This document shows positions 1-10,173 of a stretch of DNA of 64,000 nucleotides, in pieces. The notes beneath the pieces are model-generated. The model had not been told where the DNA came from. It was given only the letters and a program-made list of their open reading frames with translations, and did not search any database. Numbering within the stretch: the stretch's first letter is position 1; each line of letters opens with the position of its first letter. The DNA comes from Acinetobacter pittii ANC 4050 (GTDB lineage: Bacteria; Pseudomonadota; Gammaproteobacteria; Pseudomonadales; Moraxellaceae). The position numbers and the translations under genes are program-made. The DNA lies in assembly GCF_000399685.1 (NCBI RefSeq), contig NZ_KB976987.1, positions 3,143,943 through 3,207,942 on the forward strand, read 5' to 3'.

Positions 1-1
1 A

Positions 2-187
2 GAAGGCGAGCATATTGTCGAGGCCGTTTTAGCATCTGCTCAAGAGTGCAAGTGGTTGAAGATCACCAAAGCTGAACCATGTTTACTCATCCGTCGCCGT
101 ACATGGTCAAATAAACAACTCATTTCAAGTGCACGTTTGATCTATCCGGGCAGCCGCTATTATCTCGAAGGGAAATTTAATCCATGA
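2..187 (+). CDS. hutC: HutC histidine utilisation repressor, C-terminal fragment
   Basis: The left edge cuts this gene; 61 residues of its C-terminus remain, ending with the residues YYLEGKFNP. The sequence fits the end of a GntR-family UTRA ligand-binding domain (LLIRRRTWSNKQLISSARLIYPGSRYYLEG). The stop codon overlaps the hutD start in an ATGA arrangement, so the two are translationally coupled. In other proteobacteria HutC represses hut genes and is released by urocanate. The identity rests on this short tail and on the hut neighbourhood; the DNA-binding half is outside the window. Confidence 0.8.
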   Translation, partial: EGEHIVEAVLASAQECKWLKITKAEPCLLIRRRTWSNKQLISSARLIYPGSRYYLEGKFNP

Positions 188-759
188 TTGAATTGATCAG
201 GGCCGATCAATATACAAAAATGCTTTGGAAAAATGGTGCGGGTTTCACTTTAGAAATTGCCAGAAGCCAAGGTGAGGCTGACTTCGATTGGCGCATTTCA
301 ATGGCAGATGTAACTACTTCCGGGCCATTTTCGCTATTTCCAAATAAGCAGCGCATTATTAGCGTACTCGATGGACAGGGTATGATTTTGCATGTCGATG
401 ATTTACCTGCCAAAAAGCTGAACCAAGGTGATACTTTTGCTTTTCATGGTGAGAGTCAGATCCAAAGTGAACTGGTAGACGGTGCAATTCGAGATTTAAA
501 TTTAATTTATGATCCAGCAAAGTTTTATGCTCGTTTTCAGTGGTTGAATGAGGCAGCGGAGCAGACATTTATTAGCTCGGCAGATCTAATTTTTATCTTT
601 AATCAGGGTGGTGAGACACAAGTGAACGTTGATGAGCATTCCTTTGAAATTGCTGCCCATGAGACTTTAAAAATTGAAAAAAATACTGGGGTAACATCGG
701 TTCATTTTACTCAAATTCAGGCAAAAAGTTGTTATGTTATTGAGCTAATTCAACGTTAA
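184..759 (+). CDS. hutD: HutD/Ves family protein
   Basis: A 191-residue cupin-like protein of the HutD/Ves family. Recognisable features are the N-terminal stretch with KMLWKNGAG (residues about 12-20), the FDWRISMADV motif near residues 34-43 and GPFSLFP shortly after. HutD has no established enzymatic activity; in Pseudomonas it has been proposed to limit hut expression by sensing a pathway intermediate. Here it overlaps hutC by four bases and is followed by a terminator, so hutC-hutD looks like one unit, separate from the catabolic operon that begins at 1012 on the same strand. Confidence 0.88.
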   Translation: MIELIRADQYTKMLWKNGAGFTLEIARSQGEADFDWRISMADVTTSGPFSLFPNKQRIISVLDGQGMILHVDDLPAKKLNQGDTFAFHGESQIQSELVDGAIRDLNLIYDPAKFYARFQWLNEAAEQTFISSADLIFIFNQGGETQVNVDEHSFEIAAHETLKIEKNTGVTSVHFTQIQAKSCYVIELIQR

Positions 760-782
760 AACTTAAATAATTTGCTTATTCA

Positions 783-819
783 AAAGCACATGTCTAGTGA
801 AAAGGCATGTGCTTTTTTT
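783..819 (+). terminator. Rho-independent terminator after hutD
   Basis: A perfect 10-bp stem (AAAGCACATG, 783-792, with CATGTGCTTT, 806-815) closes a 13-nt loop and runs into seven T residues. It ends the hutC-hutD unit before the separately promoted hutU operon. Confidence 0.85.
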
Positions 820-926
820 ATGCCAGTTATAAAAATAAATTAATTTAATTCATAAGTTTATTCAATTTTTTTAAAAAAATATGAGTAACCCTCTTCACGC
901 CGAAAAATATTTGTGTAGTATATGGA

Positions 927-936
927 TGTATATACA
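927..936 (+). promoter_or_regulatory. Candidate HutC operator upstream of hutU
   Basis: The palindrome TGTATATACA matches the TGTA-N2-TACA core described for HutC in Pseudomonas. On the complementary strand TTGTATA occurs twice, at 931-937 and 952-958. The site lies about 80 bases before the hutU start, where repressor binding would block transcription. The match to the published core is from memory; binding is inferred. Confidence 0.65.
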
Positions 937-1011
937 AGTTAATACATTACTATACAAATGCAGAAACAAGTGATGTTCTGCTGATGTAAGCTCAAAGGAA
1001 GGAGTCCGCCT

Positions 1012-2688
1012 GTGACAACAATGACAACAAAATTTCGTGATGTAGAAATTCGTGCGCCACGCGGCACTGAATTGACGGCTAAAAGTTGGTTAACTGAAGC
1101 TCCATTACGTATGTTGATGAATAACCTTGATCCGGACGTTGCAGAAAACCCGAAAGAGTTGGTTGTATACGGTGGTATTGGCCGTGCAGCACGAAACTGG
1201 GAATGTTTCGACAAAATTGTAGATACTTTAAAAAATCTTGAAACTGATGAAACTTTATTAGTTCAATCAGGCAAACCAGTAGGTGTATTTAAAACTCATA
1301 AAGATGCACCTCGTGTTTTAATTGCAAACTCAAACCTTGTACCGCACTGGGCAAACTGGGAACACTTCAACGAGTTAGACGCAAAAGCACTTGCAATGTA
1401 CGGTCAAATGACAGCAGGTTCATGGATCTACATCGGTAGCCAAGGCATTGTACAAGGTACTTATGAAACTTTCGTTGAAGCAGGCCGCCAACACTACAAC
1501 GGTGACTTAAAAGGCCGTTGGGTACTTACTGCCGGTTTAGGTGGTATGGGTGGTGCTCAGCCTTTAGCTGCAACACTTGCAGGTGCATGTTCTTTAAACA
1601 TTGAATGCCAACAAGCAAGTATCGATTTCCGTTTACGTACCCGTTATGTAGACGAACAAGCAACTGATTTAGATGACGCTTTAGCGCGTATTGACCGCTA
1701 TACAAAAGAAGGCAAAGCAATTTCAATTGCGCTTCATGGTAACGCTGCTGAAATTTTACCTGAGCTTGTTCGCCGTGGTGTACGTCCAGACATGGTGACT
1801 GACCAAACAAGTGCACACGATCCACTCAATGGCTATTTACCAGTAGGTTGGACTTGGGATGAATACCGTGAACGTGCAAAAACTGAACCAGAAGCTGTTG
1901 TAAAAGCTGCAAAACAGTCGATGGCGAAGCACGTACAAGCGATGCTCGATTTCCAAAAAATGGGTGTTCCAACATTTGACTACGGCAACAACATCCGCCA
2001 AATGGCAAAAGATGAAGGTGTAGCAAACGCTTTTGATTTCCCTGGTTTCGTACCTGCATACATCCGTCCATTGTTCTGTCGCGGTATTGGTCCATTCCGC
2101 TGGGCAGCGTTGTCTGGTGACCCAGAAGATATTTATAAAACAGATGCCAAAGTTAAAGAATTAATTCCTGATGATGAACATTTACATCACTGGTTAGACA
2201 TGGCTCGTGAACGCATTAGCTTCCAAGGCTTACCAGCGCGTATTTGTTGGGTTGGTCTAGGCTTACGTGCAAAACTTGGTTTGGCATTTAACGAAATGGT
2301 TCGTAGCGGTGAATTATCAGCTCCAGTTGTGATTGGTCGTGACCATTTAGACTCAGGTTCGGTTGCAAGTCCAAACCGTGAAACTGAAGCAATGCAAGAC
2401 GGATCTGATGCAGTATCAGACTGGCCTTTATTAAACGCATTGTTAAATACAGCGGGCGGCGCAACTTGGGTGTCTTTACATCACGGTGGCGGTGTAGGTA
2501 TGGGCTTCTCTCAACACTCAGGCGTTGTGATTGTGTGTGATGGTACAGATGAAGCTGCTGCACGTATTGCGCGCGTACTGACCAATGACCCTGCAACAGG
2601 TGTTATGCGTCATGCCGATGCAGGTTATGAAATTGCGATTAACTGTGCGAAAGAGCAAGGCCTACACTTGCCAATGATCACGCAATAA
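1012..2688 (+). CDS. hutU: Urocanate hydratase
   Basis: Second step of histidine breakdown: urocanate plus water to 4-imidazolone-5-propionate, using tightly bound NAD+, in the cytoplasm. The 558-residue length is normal for the family. The glycine-rich NAD-binding stretch [13 protein letters not shown] is near residues 176-188, and the C-terminal [17 protein letters not shown] is typical. I chose the GTG start at 1012 because AAGGAAGGAG (996-1005) sits about 7 bases before it; the ATG at 1021 is too far from that site. It is the first gene of hutU-hutH-hutT-hutI-hutG. Confidence 0.97.
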   Translation: MTTMTTKFRDVEIRAPRGTELTAKSWLTEAPLRMLMNNLDPDVAENPKELVVYGGIGRAARNWECFDKIVDTLKNLETDETLLVQSGKPVGVFKTHKDAPRVLIANSNLVPHWANWEHFNELDAKALAMYGQMTAGSWIYIGSQGIVQGTYETFVEAGRQHYNGDLKGRWVLTAGLGGMGGAQPLAATLAGACSLNIECQQASIDFRLRTRYVDEQATDLDDALARIDRYTKEGKAISIALHGNAAEILPELVRRGVRPDMVTDQTSAHDPLNGYLPVGWTWDEYRERAKTEPEAVVKAAKQSMAKHVQAMLDFQKMGVPTFDYGNNIRQMAKDEGVANAFDFPGFVPAYIRPLFCRGIGPFRWAALSGDPEDIYKTDAKVKELIPDDEHLHHWLDMARERISFQGLPARICWVGLGLRAKLGLAFNEMVRSGELSAPVVIGRDHLDSGSVASPNRETEAMQDGSDAVSDWPLLNALLNTAGGATWVSLHHGGGVGMGFSQHSGVVIVCDGTDEAAARIARVLTNDPATGVMRHADAGYEIAINCAKEQGLHLPMITQ

Positions 2689-2707
2689 AAATACACGGAA
2701 GAACTGG

Positions 2708-2737
2708 CGGTGCTTTTTGCAATTGTGAAAAGCACCG
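2708..2737 (+). other. Intra-operon hairpin between hutU and hutH
   Basis: A 10-bp perfect stem (CGGTGCTTTT with AAAAGCACCG) around a 10-nt loop. It is not followed by a T-run, so it is unlikely to end transcription; it may protect the upstream mRNA from 3'-5' decay or mark a processing point. Similar hairpins sit in the next two intergenic gaps. Confidence 0.6.
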
Positions 2738-2775
2738 TCTCAGCAGAATATAGTGCAAAAAATTAGGAAGCCAAC

Positions 2776-4314
2776 ATGGAATTATTGATCCAACCGGGAA
2801 AACTGACCTTAGCCGATTTACGTCAAGCGTACCTCAATCCGATCAAAGTTAAATTAGATGAAAGTGCTTCATCTGCAATTAATGCAAGCGTGGCTTGCGT
2901 TGAGAAAATTGTAAATGAAGGACGTACAGCTTACGGTATTAACACGGGCTTTGGCTTACTTGCTTCAACCAAAATTGCTCCTGAAGATTTAGAAAAGTTA
3001 CAACGTTCATTGGTTCTTTCGCATGCCGCAGGTGTTGGTGAAGCACTTGATGATGCAATGGTTCGTCTAATTATTCTATTAAAAGCAAATAGTTTGGCGC
3101 GTGGTTTCTCTGGTATTCGTCGTAAAGTGATTGATGCTTTGTTGGCTTTAATTAATGCCGAAGTTTACCCACACATTCCACTAAAAGGTTCAGTAGGGGC
3201 TTCAGGTGACTTGGCACCACTTGCACACATGTCTTTAGTGTTACTTGGTGAAGGTAAAGCGCGTTATAAGGGTGAATGGTTACCAGCAGTTGAAGCTTTA
3301 AAAGTTGCAGGTTTAGAACCGATTTCTTTAGCAGCTAAAGAAGGTTTAGCACTTTTAAACGGTACACAAGTTTCAACCGCTTATGCTTTACGTGGTTTAT
3401 TTGAAGCTGAAGATTTATTTGCAGCTGCAACGGTTTGTGGTGGCTTAAGCGTTGAAGCAATGCTAGGTTCACGTGCACCATTCGATGCGCGCATTCACGA
3501 AGTACGTGGTCAACGTGGTCAAATTGATGTGGCTGCGGCTTATCGTGATCTATTGACTGATTCGAGTGAAATTGCACATTCACACGAAGACTGTAGCAAA
3601 GTTCAAGACCCATACTCTTTACGTTGCCAACCACAGGTAATGGGCGCTTGTTTAACCCAAATCCGTCAGGCTGCTGAAGTTTTAGAAATTGAAGCGAATG
3701 CTGTATCGGATAACCCGCTTGTTTTTGCTGAACAAGGTGATGTGATTTCTGGTGGTAACTTCCATGCAGAACCTGTAGCAATGGCAGCAGATAATTTAGC
3801 ATTGGCCATTGCAGAAATTGGTTCACTGTCTGAACGTCGTATTTCAATGATGATGGACCGCCACATGTCACAGCTTCCACCGTTCTTGGTGGCAAATGGT
3901 GGTGTGAACTCAGGCTTTATGATTGCTCAAGTGACCGCTGCTGCGCTTGCGAGTGACAACAAGGCACTTGCACATCCTGCAAGTGTTGATAGCTTGCCAA
4001 CTTCAGCGAATCAGGAAGACCATGTATCAATGGCTCCGAATGCGGGTAAACGTCTTTGGTATATGGCTGACAACGTCCGTGGCATTTTAGCTGTTGAATG
4101 GTTAGGCGCTTGTCAGGGTCTAGACTTCCGTGAAGGCTTAAAAAGCTCGCCTAAACTTGAACAAGCTCGTAAAATCTTGCGCGCTCAAGTGCCTTACTAC
4201 AGTGAAGACCGTTTCTTTGCTCCTGATATTGAGCAAGCAAGTGAATTACTCTCAAGCGGCTGCCTAAACGAGTTAATTATTCCAAAACTACTCCCTAGTT
4301 TATCTGAAGTGTGA
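2776..4314 (+). CDS. hutH: Histidine ammonia-lyase
   Basis: First step of histidine breakdown: L-histidine to trans-urocanate and ammonia. The 512-residue length is usual. The Ala142-Ser143-Gly144 triad in [14 protein letters not shown] is the precursor of the self-formed MIO electrophile, and the YGINTGFG motif lies at residues 53-60. The start has GGAAG (2767-2771) a few bases upstream. It follows hutU after 87 bases containing a hairpin, and it precedes the permease gene. Confidence 0.98.
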   Translation: MELLIQPGKLTLADLRQAYLNPIKVKLDESASSAINASVACVEKIVNEGRTAYGINTGFGLLASTKIAPEDLEKLQRSLVLSHAAGVGEALDDAMVRLIILLKANSLARGFSGIRRKVIDALLALINAEVYPHIPLKGSVGASGDLAPLAHMSLVLLGEGKARYKGEWLPAVEALKVAGLEPISLAAKEGLALLNGTQVSTAYALRGLFEAEDLFAAATVCGGLSVEAMLGSRAPFDARIHEVRGQRGQIDVAAAYRDLLTDSSEIAHSHEDCSKVQDPYSLRCQPQVMGACLTQIRQAAEVLEIEANAVSDNPLVFAEQGDVISGGNFHAEPVAMAADNLALAIAEIGSLSERRISMMMDRHMSQLPPFLVANGGVNSGFMIAQVTAAALASDNKALAHPASVDSLPTSANQEDHVSMAPNAGKRLWYMADNVRGILAVEWLGACQGLDFREGLKSSPKLEQARKILRAQVPYYSEDRFFAPDIEQASELLSSGCLNELIIPKLLPSLSEV

Positions 4315-4323
4315 TTGATAAAA

Positions 4324-4342
4324 CGGTCACATGGAGTGGCCG
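4324..4342 (+). other. Intra-operon hairpin between hutH and hutT
   Basis: CGGTCAC (4324-4330) pairs with GTGGCCG (4336-4342), including one G-T wobble, around a 5-nt loop. There is no T-run. An in-frame upstream ATG at 4331 lies in the loop, which argues against its use as the hutT start. Confidence 0.5.
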
Positions 4343-4378
4343 AATCTAACTAAATATCCTCAAGGATTGGAGATTATA

Positions 4379-5791
4379 ATGTCACAAAACTCCACACTAC
4401 AGCGGGGTTTAAACACCCGCCATATTCGTTTCTTGGCATTGGGCTCAGCAATTGGAACTGGGCTTTTCTATGGTTCGGCAACTGCCATTAAAATGGCAGG
4501 GCCTTCAGTTTTACTTGCGTATATCGTTGCAGGGATTGCAATTTATATCGTTATGCGCGCATTGGGTGAAATGGCTGTCCATAATCCCGTCTCTGGCTCA
4601 TTCAGCCACTATGCATCACAGTACATTGGTCCTTTGGCTGGCTTTACGACAGGCTGGACTTATGTCTTTGAAATGGTGATTGTTGCAATTGCCGATGTGA
4701 CTGCTTTTGGTATTTATATGGGGTTTTGGTATCCCGATGTACCACGGTGGATCTGGATTTTATCCCTGATTATGTTCTTGGGTGCAATTAACCTGATTCA
4801 CGTTAAAGTCTTTGGTGAACTCGAGTTTTGGCTTTCTATTGTCAAGGTGAGTGCGATTGTTGCCATGATTTTAGGTGGAATAGGCTTAATGTTCTACGGC
4901 TTCCATGCTGACCATAGCAGTGTAGTTCCGGGGATTCAAAACTTGTGGATTTATGATGGCTTTATGCCGCATGGGATTGCAGGTTTGGTTGCATGTTTAT
5001 CTGTGGTGGTATTTGCTTTCGGTGGTATCGAAATTATTGGTATTACAGCAGGTGAATCACAAGACCCGAAAACAACTTTGCCAAAAGCGATTAATGCTGT
5101 TCCAGTACGTATTTTACTTTTCTATGTATTGACCATTTTTGTTTTGATGTCGATTTTCCCATGGAATCAAATTGGTAGCCAAGGTAGTCCATTTGTACAA
5201 ATTTTTGAAAATCTAGGAATTCCATCTGCTGCGCATATTTTAAATATGGTGGTGGTAACAGCTGCGATCTCTGCAATTAATAGTGATGTGTTTGGTGCTG
5301 GCCGTATGCTTTATGGCATGGCAAACCGTGGTCAAGCGCCTCGAGTTTTTCAGAAATTATCACGTAATGGCGTGCCATGGATGACCGTAGTGGTTATGGC
5401 AGGTGTGCTATTAATTGGTGTCGTACTGAATTACCTGATTCCTGAAAATGTATTTATGATCATTGCGTCGATTGCAACTTTCGCAACCGTTTGGGTGTGG
5501 CTCATGATTTTACTTTCGCAAGTCGCAATGCGCCGTAAGTTGTCTACTGCTGAAATTAAGGCACTGGATTTCCCTGTATGGGGTTGGCCATATGCACCTG
5601 CATTTGCGATTGGTTTTATGGCGTTCATTTTAGTCATGATGGGGTATTTCCCAGATTCACGTCCTGCAATTTATGTAGGAATCACTTGGCTTGCTCTGTT
5701 AACAATTGCTTATCGCATTTGGGTAAAGCCAGAGCAAAGCTTGGGAAAGGAAAGTAATCCTATCCAGCAAAATGTTGAGATAGAAAGCTAA
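4379..5791 (+). CDS. hutT: Histidine/aromatic amino acid permease
   Basis: A 470-residue amino acid permease of the APC superfamily (AAT family) with about 12 hydrophobic segments. The N-terminus ([20 protein letters not shown]) and the [15 protein letters not shown] stretch are typical of ProY/LysP/HutT-like proton symporters. It sits between hutH and hutI, so histidine (or urocanate) is the likely substrate. I use the ATG at 4379, preceded by AAGGATTGGAG; an ORF extension to 4331 adds 16 residues absent from typical family N-termini. Substrate is inferred from context only. Confidence 0.88.
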   Translation: MSQNSTLQRGLNTRHIRFLALGSAIGTGLFYGSATAIKMAGPSVLLAYIVAGIAIYIVMRALGEMAVHNPVSGSFSHYASQYIGPLAGFTTGWTYVFEMVIVAIADVTAFGIYMGFWYPDVPRWIWILSLIMFLGAINLIHVKVFGELEFWLSIVKVSAIVAMILGGIGLMFYGFHADHSSVVPGIQNLWIYDGFMPHGIAGLVACLSVVVFAFGGIEIIGITAGESQDPKTTLPKAINAVPVRILLFYVLTIFVLMSIFPWNQIGSQGSPFVQIFENLGIPSAAHILNMVVVTAAISAINSDVFGAGRMLYGMANRGQAPRVFQKLSRNGVPWMTVVVMAGVLLIGVVLNYLIPENVFMIIASIATFATVWVWLMILLSQVAMRRKLSTAEIKALDFPVWGWPYAPAFAIGFMAFILVMMGYFPDSRPAIYVGITWLALLTIAYRIWVKPEQSLGKESNPIQQNVEIES

Positions 5792-5797
5792 CAAATG

Positions 5798-5828
5798 AAC
5801 TGCCCAATGGTTGAACTATTGGGCAGTT
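5798..5828 (+). other. Intra-operon hairpin between hutT and hutI
   Basis: A perfect 11-bp stem (AACTGCCCAAT with ATTGGGCAGTT) and a 9-nt loop, followed by only two further T residues and then the hutI ribosome binding site GAGGAAGGG (5831-5839). It could be a weak attenuator, an mRNA stabiliser, or it could influence access to the hutI start. Confidence 0.6.
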
Positions 5829-5842
5829 TTGAGGAAGGGCTA

Positions 5843-7048
5843 ATGAAAAAACTTTGGCAAAATTGCCACATTGCGACCATGCAAAATGGGCAATATTCAT
5901 ACATTGAAGATGCTGCAATTGTCACAGAAGGGCATCTCATTCACTGGATTGGAAAACAACAACAACTTCCTACCGACACATATTCCGAAACAGTTGATTT
6001 AAAAGGTGCTTGGGTAACCCCAGGGTTTATCGACTGCCATACGCATAGTGTATTTGGTGGCAACCGTAGTGTTGAGTTTGAAAAGCGCTTACAAGGCGTG
6101 AGCTATGCTGAAATTGCAGCAAGCGGTGGCGGTATTGCCAGTACTGTTCGTGCAACGCGTGAAGCAAGCGAAGAACAACTATTAAAATCAGCACTTAAAC
6201 GTATTCGCTGTATGCAGCAAGATGGTGTAACCACCATTGAGATTAAGTCTGGTTACGGACTCAACTACGAAAACGAGCGCAAAATGTTGAGTGTGATCCG
6301 TCAAATTGGTGAAAAATTACCAATGACGGTGAAAAGCACGTGTTTAGCTGCTCATGCTCTGCCCCCAGAATACAAAGATCAAAGCGATGCTTATATCGAG
6401 CATATTTGTACAGAAATGCTGCCTAAACTGCATGCTGAAGGTTTAGTCGATGCAGTTGATGCATTCTGCGAGCATTTAGCCTTTTCACCAGCTCAGGTTG
6501 AACGTGTTTTTAAAACGGCACAATCATTGGGTCTACCCGTTAAGCTTCATGCTGAGCAGCTCTCATCGCTAGGTGGCTCAAGCTTGGCAGCACGTTATCA
6601 TGCTTTGTCGGCTGACCATTTAGAGTACATGACCGAAGATGATGTCAAAGCGATGGCAGAGTCGGGTACGGTTGCTGTGTTATTGCCGGGTGCCTTCTAT
6701 TTATTACGTGAAACACAATATCCACCGATTGAAAGCCTCATTAAACATGGCGTGCGTATTGCGCTGTCGAGTGATTTAAATCCGGGCACATCTCCAGCAC
6801 TTTCTGTACGTTTAATGCTCAATATGGGAAGTACGCTATTCCGTTTAACGCCAGAGCAAGCATTAGCAGGTGTCACCATTCATGCCGCACAAGCACTCGG
6901 TTTAGAGCAAACGCACGGCAGTCTGGAGCAGGGTAAAGTCGCTGACTTTGTGGCTTGGGACATTGAGCATCCATCTGAAATTGTTTACTGGCTTGGCGGA
7001 GATTTGCCGAAGCGAGTCGTTCAGCATGGACAAGAAGTTATTTTTTAA
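5843..7048 (+). CDS. hutI: Imidazolonepropionase
   Basis: Third step of histidine breakdown: hydrolysis of 4-imidazolone-5-propionate to N-formimidoyl-L-glutamate. It is an amidohydrolase-superfamily TIM barrel of 401 residues. The metal motif appears in [12 protein letters not shown], later LHAEQLSS and SSDLNPGT follow the family pattern. The ATG at 5843 follows a strong Shine-Dalgarno (GAGGAAGGG, 5831-5839); the ORF extends upstream to 5795 but that would read through the hairpin. hutG begins 10 bases after the stop. Confidence 0.96.
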   Translation: MKKLWQNCHIATMQNGQYSYIEDAAIVTEGHLIHWIGKQQQLPTDTYSETVDLKGAWVTPGFIDCHTHSVFGGNRSVEFEKRLQGVSYAEIAASGGGIASTVRATREASEEQLLKSALKRIRCMQQDGVTTIEIKSGYGLNYENERKMLSVIRQIGEKLPMTVKSTCLAAHALPPEYKDQSDAYIEHICTEMLPKLHAEGLVDAVDAFCEHLAFSPAQVERVFKTAQSLGLPVKLHAEQLSSLGGSSLAARYHALSADHLEYMTEDDVKAMAESGTVAVLLPGAFYLLRETQYPPIESLIKHGVRIALSSDLNPGTSPALSVRLMLNMGSTLFRLTPEQALAGVTIHAAQALGLEQTHGSLEQGKVADFVAWDIEHPSEIVYWLGGDLPKRVVQHGQEVIF

Positions 7049-7058
7049 ACGGTGTCAC

Positions 7059-7979
7059 ATGAATCACACATTTAAATGGCAAGGTCGCCATGATGGCGAG
7101 GGTGAAGCACACCAACGTATTCACCATATTATGAATAAAACTCAACATGCCGAATTTGCTCTGATTGGTTTTAGCTCTGATGAAGGCGTGAAACGTAACA
7201 AAGGCCGAGTCGGTGCTGCCGATGCACCAGATGCAATTCGCACACAACTTGCCAATTTACCTATTCATCGTCCAGTCAGTATGGTCGATTTGGGTACAGT
7301 GACCTGTGAATATGGCAATTTAGAGCAAGCCCAAACAGAGTTGGCTGAGCAAGTCGCAAATAGCTTAAAAAATGGTTTAAAACCGATTGTATTAGGCGGT
7401 GGACATGAGGTTGCATTTGGCAGCTTTAGCGGCCTGTTCCAATATGTACAAGCTCACGCGCCAGATAAAAAAATAGGTATTATTAATTTCGATGCCCATT
7501 TTGATTTGCGTGAAGCAGAGCATGCCACCTCTGGGACACCTTTTTTACAAGCAGCTCGACTTTCAGAACAGCATCAAAAACAATTTAATTATTTATGTAT
7601 TGGGGTTGCTAACCATGCCAATACTAAAGTTTTGTTTAATACAGCCGATGCACTAAATTGCTCATATTTAAGAGATCATGAGGTTAATATTTTTAACTTG
7701 CCAAAAGTGCTTGCGGCAGTTGATGCTTTTATTGAAAAAGTTGACTGTTTATATATCACGATCGACCTTGATGTATTTACTGCCGCGGTTGCACCCGGAG
7801 TAAGTGCACCTGCTGTAAAAGGAATTGATTTAGCTACTTTTGAAGCAATTTTTAAGCATATTCAGGAGACTGGAAAAATCAAACTTCTAGATATTGCCGA
7901 GTGCAATCCAAAATTTGATTTAGACAACCGAACAGCAAAACTGGCTGCGTATATTGTTTATCAATATTTGTTTTCTTGA
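7059..7979 (+). CDS. hutG: Formimidoylglutamase
   Basis: Last hut step in the four-enzyme route: N-formimidoyl-L-glutamate to L-glutamate and formamide. This 306-residue protein belongs to the ureohydrolase (arginase) family; the Mn-binding motifs are visible as GGGHEVAFG, NFDAHFDLR and TIDLDVF. No separate formiminoglutamate deiminase or N-formylglutamate deformylase gene lies in this locus, which supports the formamide-releasing route. The start at 7059 is 10 bases after hutI; the ORF extends to 6948 but that would overlap hutI by 100 bases. Confidence 0.94.
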   Translation: MNHTFKWQGRHDGEGEAHQRIHHIMNKTQHAEFALIGFSSDEGVKRNKGRVGAADAPDAIRTQLANLPIHRPVSMVDLGTVTCEYGNLEQAQTELAEQVANSLKNGLKPIVLGGGHEVAFGSFSGLFQYVQAHAPDKKIGIINFDAHFDLREAEHATSGTPFLQAARLSEQHQKQFNYLCIGVANHANTKVLFNTADALNCSYLRDHEVNIFNLPKVLAAVDAFIEKVDCLYITIDLDVFTAAVAPGVSAPAVKGIDLATFEAIFKHIQETGKIKLLDIAECNPKFDLDNRTAKLAAYIVYQYLFS

Positions 7980-8004
7980 GAAACAATTTTTAATGTAGAA
8001 ATAA

Positions 8005-8040
8005 AAAAGTGCACTGAGATCGCTCATGTGCTCTTTTTTT
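8005..8040 (+). terminator. Terminator after hutG
   Basis: An imperfect stem (AAAAG, GCAC, TGAG pairing with CTCA, GTGC, CTTTT, with single mismatched bases between blocks) around the loop ATCG, ending in seven T residues. It closes the hut operon. Confidence 0.7.
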
Positions 8041-8171
8041 GACTTTCTGATAAATTAAAGTCAGATTCGGAATAAAGATAGCAACTATAAATAATTTAAT
8101 TAAAAAGAAAATTAATTTATAAAATCATTGAGTTAAAAAATACTCGATTTTTACACCATTTTATATGCTGC

Positions 8172-8188
8172 TTGGCACGTAATTTGTT
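8172..8188 (+). promoter_or_regulatory. Near-consensus sigma-54 promoter before the DUF885 gene
   Basis: TTGGCACG-TAAT-TTGTT has a perfect -24 element and ten bases between GG (8174-8175) and the -12 dinucleotide, which is GT instead of the usual GC. It lies 44-60 bases before the ATG at 8232. The one deviation is at a normally conserved position, so activity is uncertain. Confidence 0.45.
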
Positions 8189-8231
8189 TTGTCTTTATTT
8201 TAAACTTCGTTAAATATTTCTGGATAATTAA

Positions 8232-10058
8232 ATGAAAAACAGAACCTTACATTTTGCTTGTATCAGTGTTTTATTTTGGATGTCTCATTCTTCTGGTGCT
8301 GCAACCCCCGAAATAAATACAAATACCATCGAAAAATCACAATCTAAACAAAACAGTGATGTCTCTGTTCGGGTGAACGCTTTAAACCAGCTTTTACAAG
8401 AGCAGTGGGAATATACTTTGAAAAATAATCCTGAAACTGCAACGACTTTAGGAGATTTACGCTACAACAATCGATGGACCGAATTTTCAAAAAATCAGAT
8501 TGAGAAAGATAAAAAAACTACTCAAAATTTTTTAAAACGTGTTGAAGCAATTGATAGCACAGGATTTTCAGCAACTGATCAATTAAATAAAGATTTAATG
8601 ATTTATCAGTTGAAAGAGACTCTTAAAAATTATGATTTGAAATTGTATGAGATGCCTTTTAATCAAATGTGGGGGCTACATTTACAGTTTCCGGGATTTA
8701 TTAGTTCGATTCCATTTAATAATGCGAAGCAATATCAAGACTATATTGCTCGTTTAAAACAAATTCCTCTTATTCTTGATCAAGGGATTCAGTTAGCGAA
8801 GCAAGGACAAAAAGATGGCTTGATACCACCGAAATATTTAATTGAAAAAGTGGCAAAGCAGATTGATAGCATTGCAGCTCCCGCAGGGAAAGACAGTGTT
8901 TTTGCCTCACCATTAAAGCAATTTCCAAACAACATTTCGAAGGCAGAACAAGAGCGTTTAAGTCGTGAAATTCTACAGGCCATAGACCAGAATGTTCGGC
9001 CTGCTTATCAAAAACTCGGCGCGTTTATTCAGAAAGATTACTTACCCTATGGACGACAACACGAGGGTATATGGAGCTTGCCAAACGGTGACGAGCTCTA
9101 TCGTTTTTATGTAGAAAACAATACGACAACCTCGGAAAGCCCTGAAACTATTCATCAATTGGGATTAAAAGAAGTTGCTCGTATTGAAGCGGAAATGCTG
9201 AAAATTGCCAAAGCACAAGGTTTCAATGACTTAAAAAGTTTCCAACAATCTTTAAAAACAAATCCAGCCGTTTTCCCAAAATCTCGTGAAGAAATTTTAG
9301 AGATTTATCGCGGGTATATTGCCCAAATGCAACCAGAGTTGCCGAAGCTGTTTGGTTTATTACCCAAAAATAAAGTCGAAGTTTTACCTGTAGAGCAATA
9401 TCGAGAAAAAGAAGCGGCAGGAGCGGAGTATCACCAAGGCACACCTGATGGTTCACGTCCCGGACAGGTGTATGTAAATACTGGTGACTTCTCTGAACGT
9501 TCCAAAATATCAATGGAAGCGACTGCTTACCATGAAGCAATTCCCGGCCACCATATGCAGATTGATATTGCCCAAAACTTACCAAATTTGCCGATGTTCC
9601 GAAAGCAACCCAACCACACCGCCTACATTGAAGGATGGGCACTTTACGCAGAGCAATTGGGTAAGGATGTGGGTTTTTATAAAGACCCGCTTTCAGATTA
9701 TGGAAGGCTCTCGAGTGAGTTGTTCCGTGCTTGTCGCTTAGTGGTGGACACTGGTGTGCATTATAAAAAATGGACCCGTCAGCAAATGATTGATTTCATG
9801 AGAGAACACTCAGCTTTAGATGAGCCTGATATTCAGGCAGAGACAGACCGCTATATTGCTATTCCTGCACAAGCATTAGCTTACAAGATGGGCCAATTAA
9901 AAATCTTAGAGCTACGCGAGCTAGCCAAACAGGAGCTTGGAGACCGTTTTGATATCAAAGCGTTCCATGACATGGTTTTAAATGCAGGCACATTACCTTT
10001 AAATATATTGGATGCACGTATTAAAAATTGGATTAAGGAACAAAAAGCGGCAGCTTAA
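8232..10058 (+). CDS. Exported DUF885 family metallopeptidase-like protein
   Basis: A 608-residue protein of the DUF885 family. It begins with a signal peptide (MKNRTLHFACISVLFWMSHSSGA), so it acts outside the cytoplasm. The central motif HEAIPGHH (residues 434-441) resembles the zinc-binding helix of gluzincin-type metallopeptidases, and the region ending ALAYKMGQLKILELR is typical of the family. No substrate is established; peptide or amino acid ester hydrolysis is a reasonable guess. It stands alone between the hut terminator and murI, behind a candidate sigma-54 promoter, which would link it to nitrogen limitation. Confidence 0.85.
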   Translation: MKNRTLHFACISVLFWMSHSSGAATPEINTNTIEKSQSKQNSDVSVRVNALNQLLQEQWEYTLKNNPETATTLGDLRYNNRWTEFSKNQIEKDKKTTQNFLKRVEAIDSTGFSATDQLNKDLMIYQLKETLKNYDLKLYEMPFNQMWGLHLQFPGFISSIPFNNAKQYQDYIARLKQIPLILDQGIQLAKQGQKDGLIPPKYLIEKVAKQIDSIAAPAGKDSVFASPLKQFPNNISKAEQERLSREILQAIDQNVRPAYQKLGAFIQKDYLPYGRQHEGIWSLPNGDELYRFYVENNTTTSESPETIHQLGLKEVARIEAEMLKIAKAQGFNDLKSFQQSLKTNPAVFPKSREEILEIYRGYIAQMQPELPKLFGLLPKNKVEVLPVEQYREKEAAGAEYHQGTPDGSRPGQVYVNTGDFSERSKISMEATAYHEAIPGHHMQIDIAQNLPNLPMFRKQPNHTAYIEGWALYAEQLGKDVGFYKDPLSDYGRLSSELFRACRLVVDTGVHYKKWTRQQMIDFMREHSALDEPDIQAETDRYIAIPAQALAYKMGQLKILELRELAKQELGDRFDIKAFHDMVLNAGTLPLNILDARIKNWIKEQKAAA

Positions 10059-10078
10059 AGCAAAATTTGAAATTTAGG

Positions 10079-10099
10079 TCAGGTCCTCGTTGGGCCTGA
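10079..10099 (+). terminator. Hairpin after the DUF885 gene
   Basis: TCAGGTCC (10079-10086) pairs with GGGCCTGA (10092-10099) around a 5-nt loop. Only a short TTT follows, so termination may be weak or factor-assisted. Confidence 0.45.
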
Positions 10100-10173
10100 T
10101 TTAAAAACGGATAGAAAACATAATATAATAATGAAAAATATAGTTTCTTTTAGAATTTTAAATTGGAAAAATA

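Noticed and set aside
3335..3895. A 186-residue minus-strand frame inside hutH
   Set aside because: It is a shadow of the hutH coding sequence, with low-complexity Gln/Leu/His-rich translation and no ribosome binding site.
4331..4378. Upstream start for hutT at 4331
   Set aside because: It lies in the loop of a hairpin, has no Shine-Dalgarno, and adds residues not typical of the family; ATG 4379 has a clear RBS.
5798..5828. Full rho-independent terminator between hutT and hutI
   Set aside because: Only four T residues adjoin the stem and the hutI RBS follows at once, so at most partial termination is plausible.
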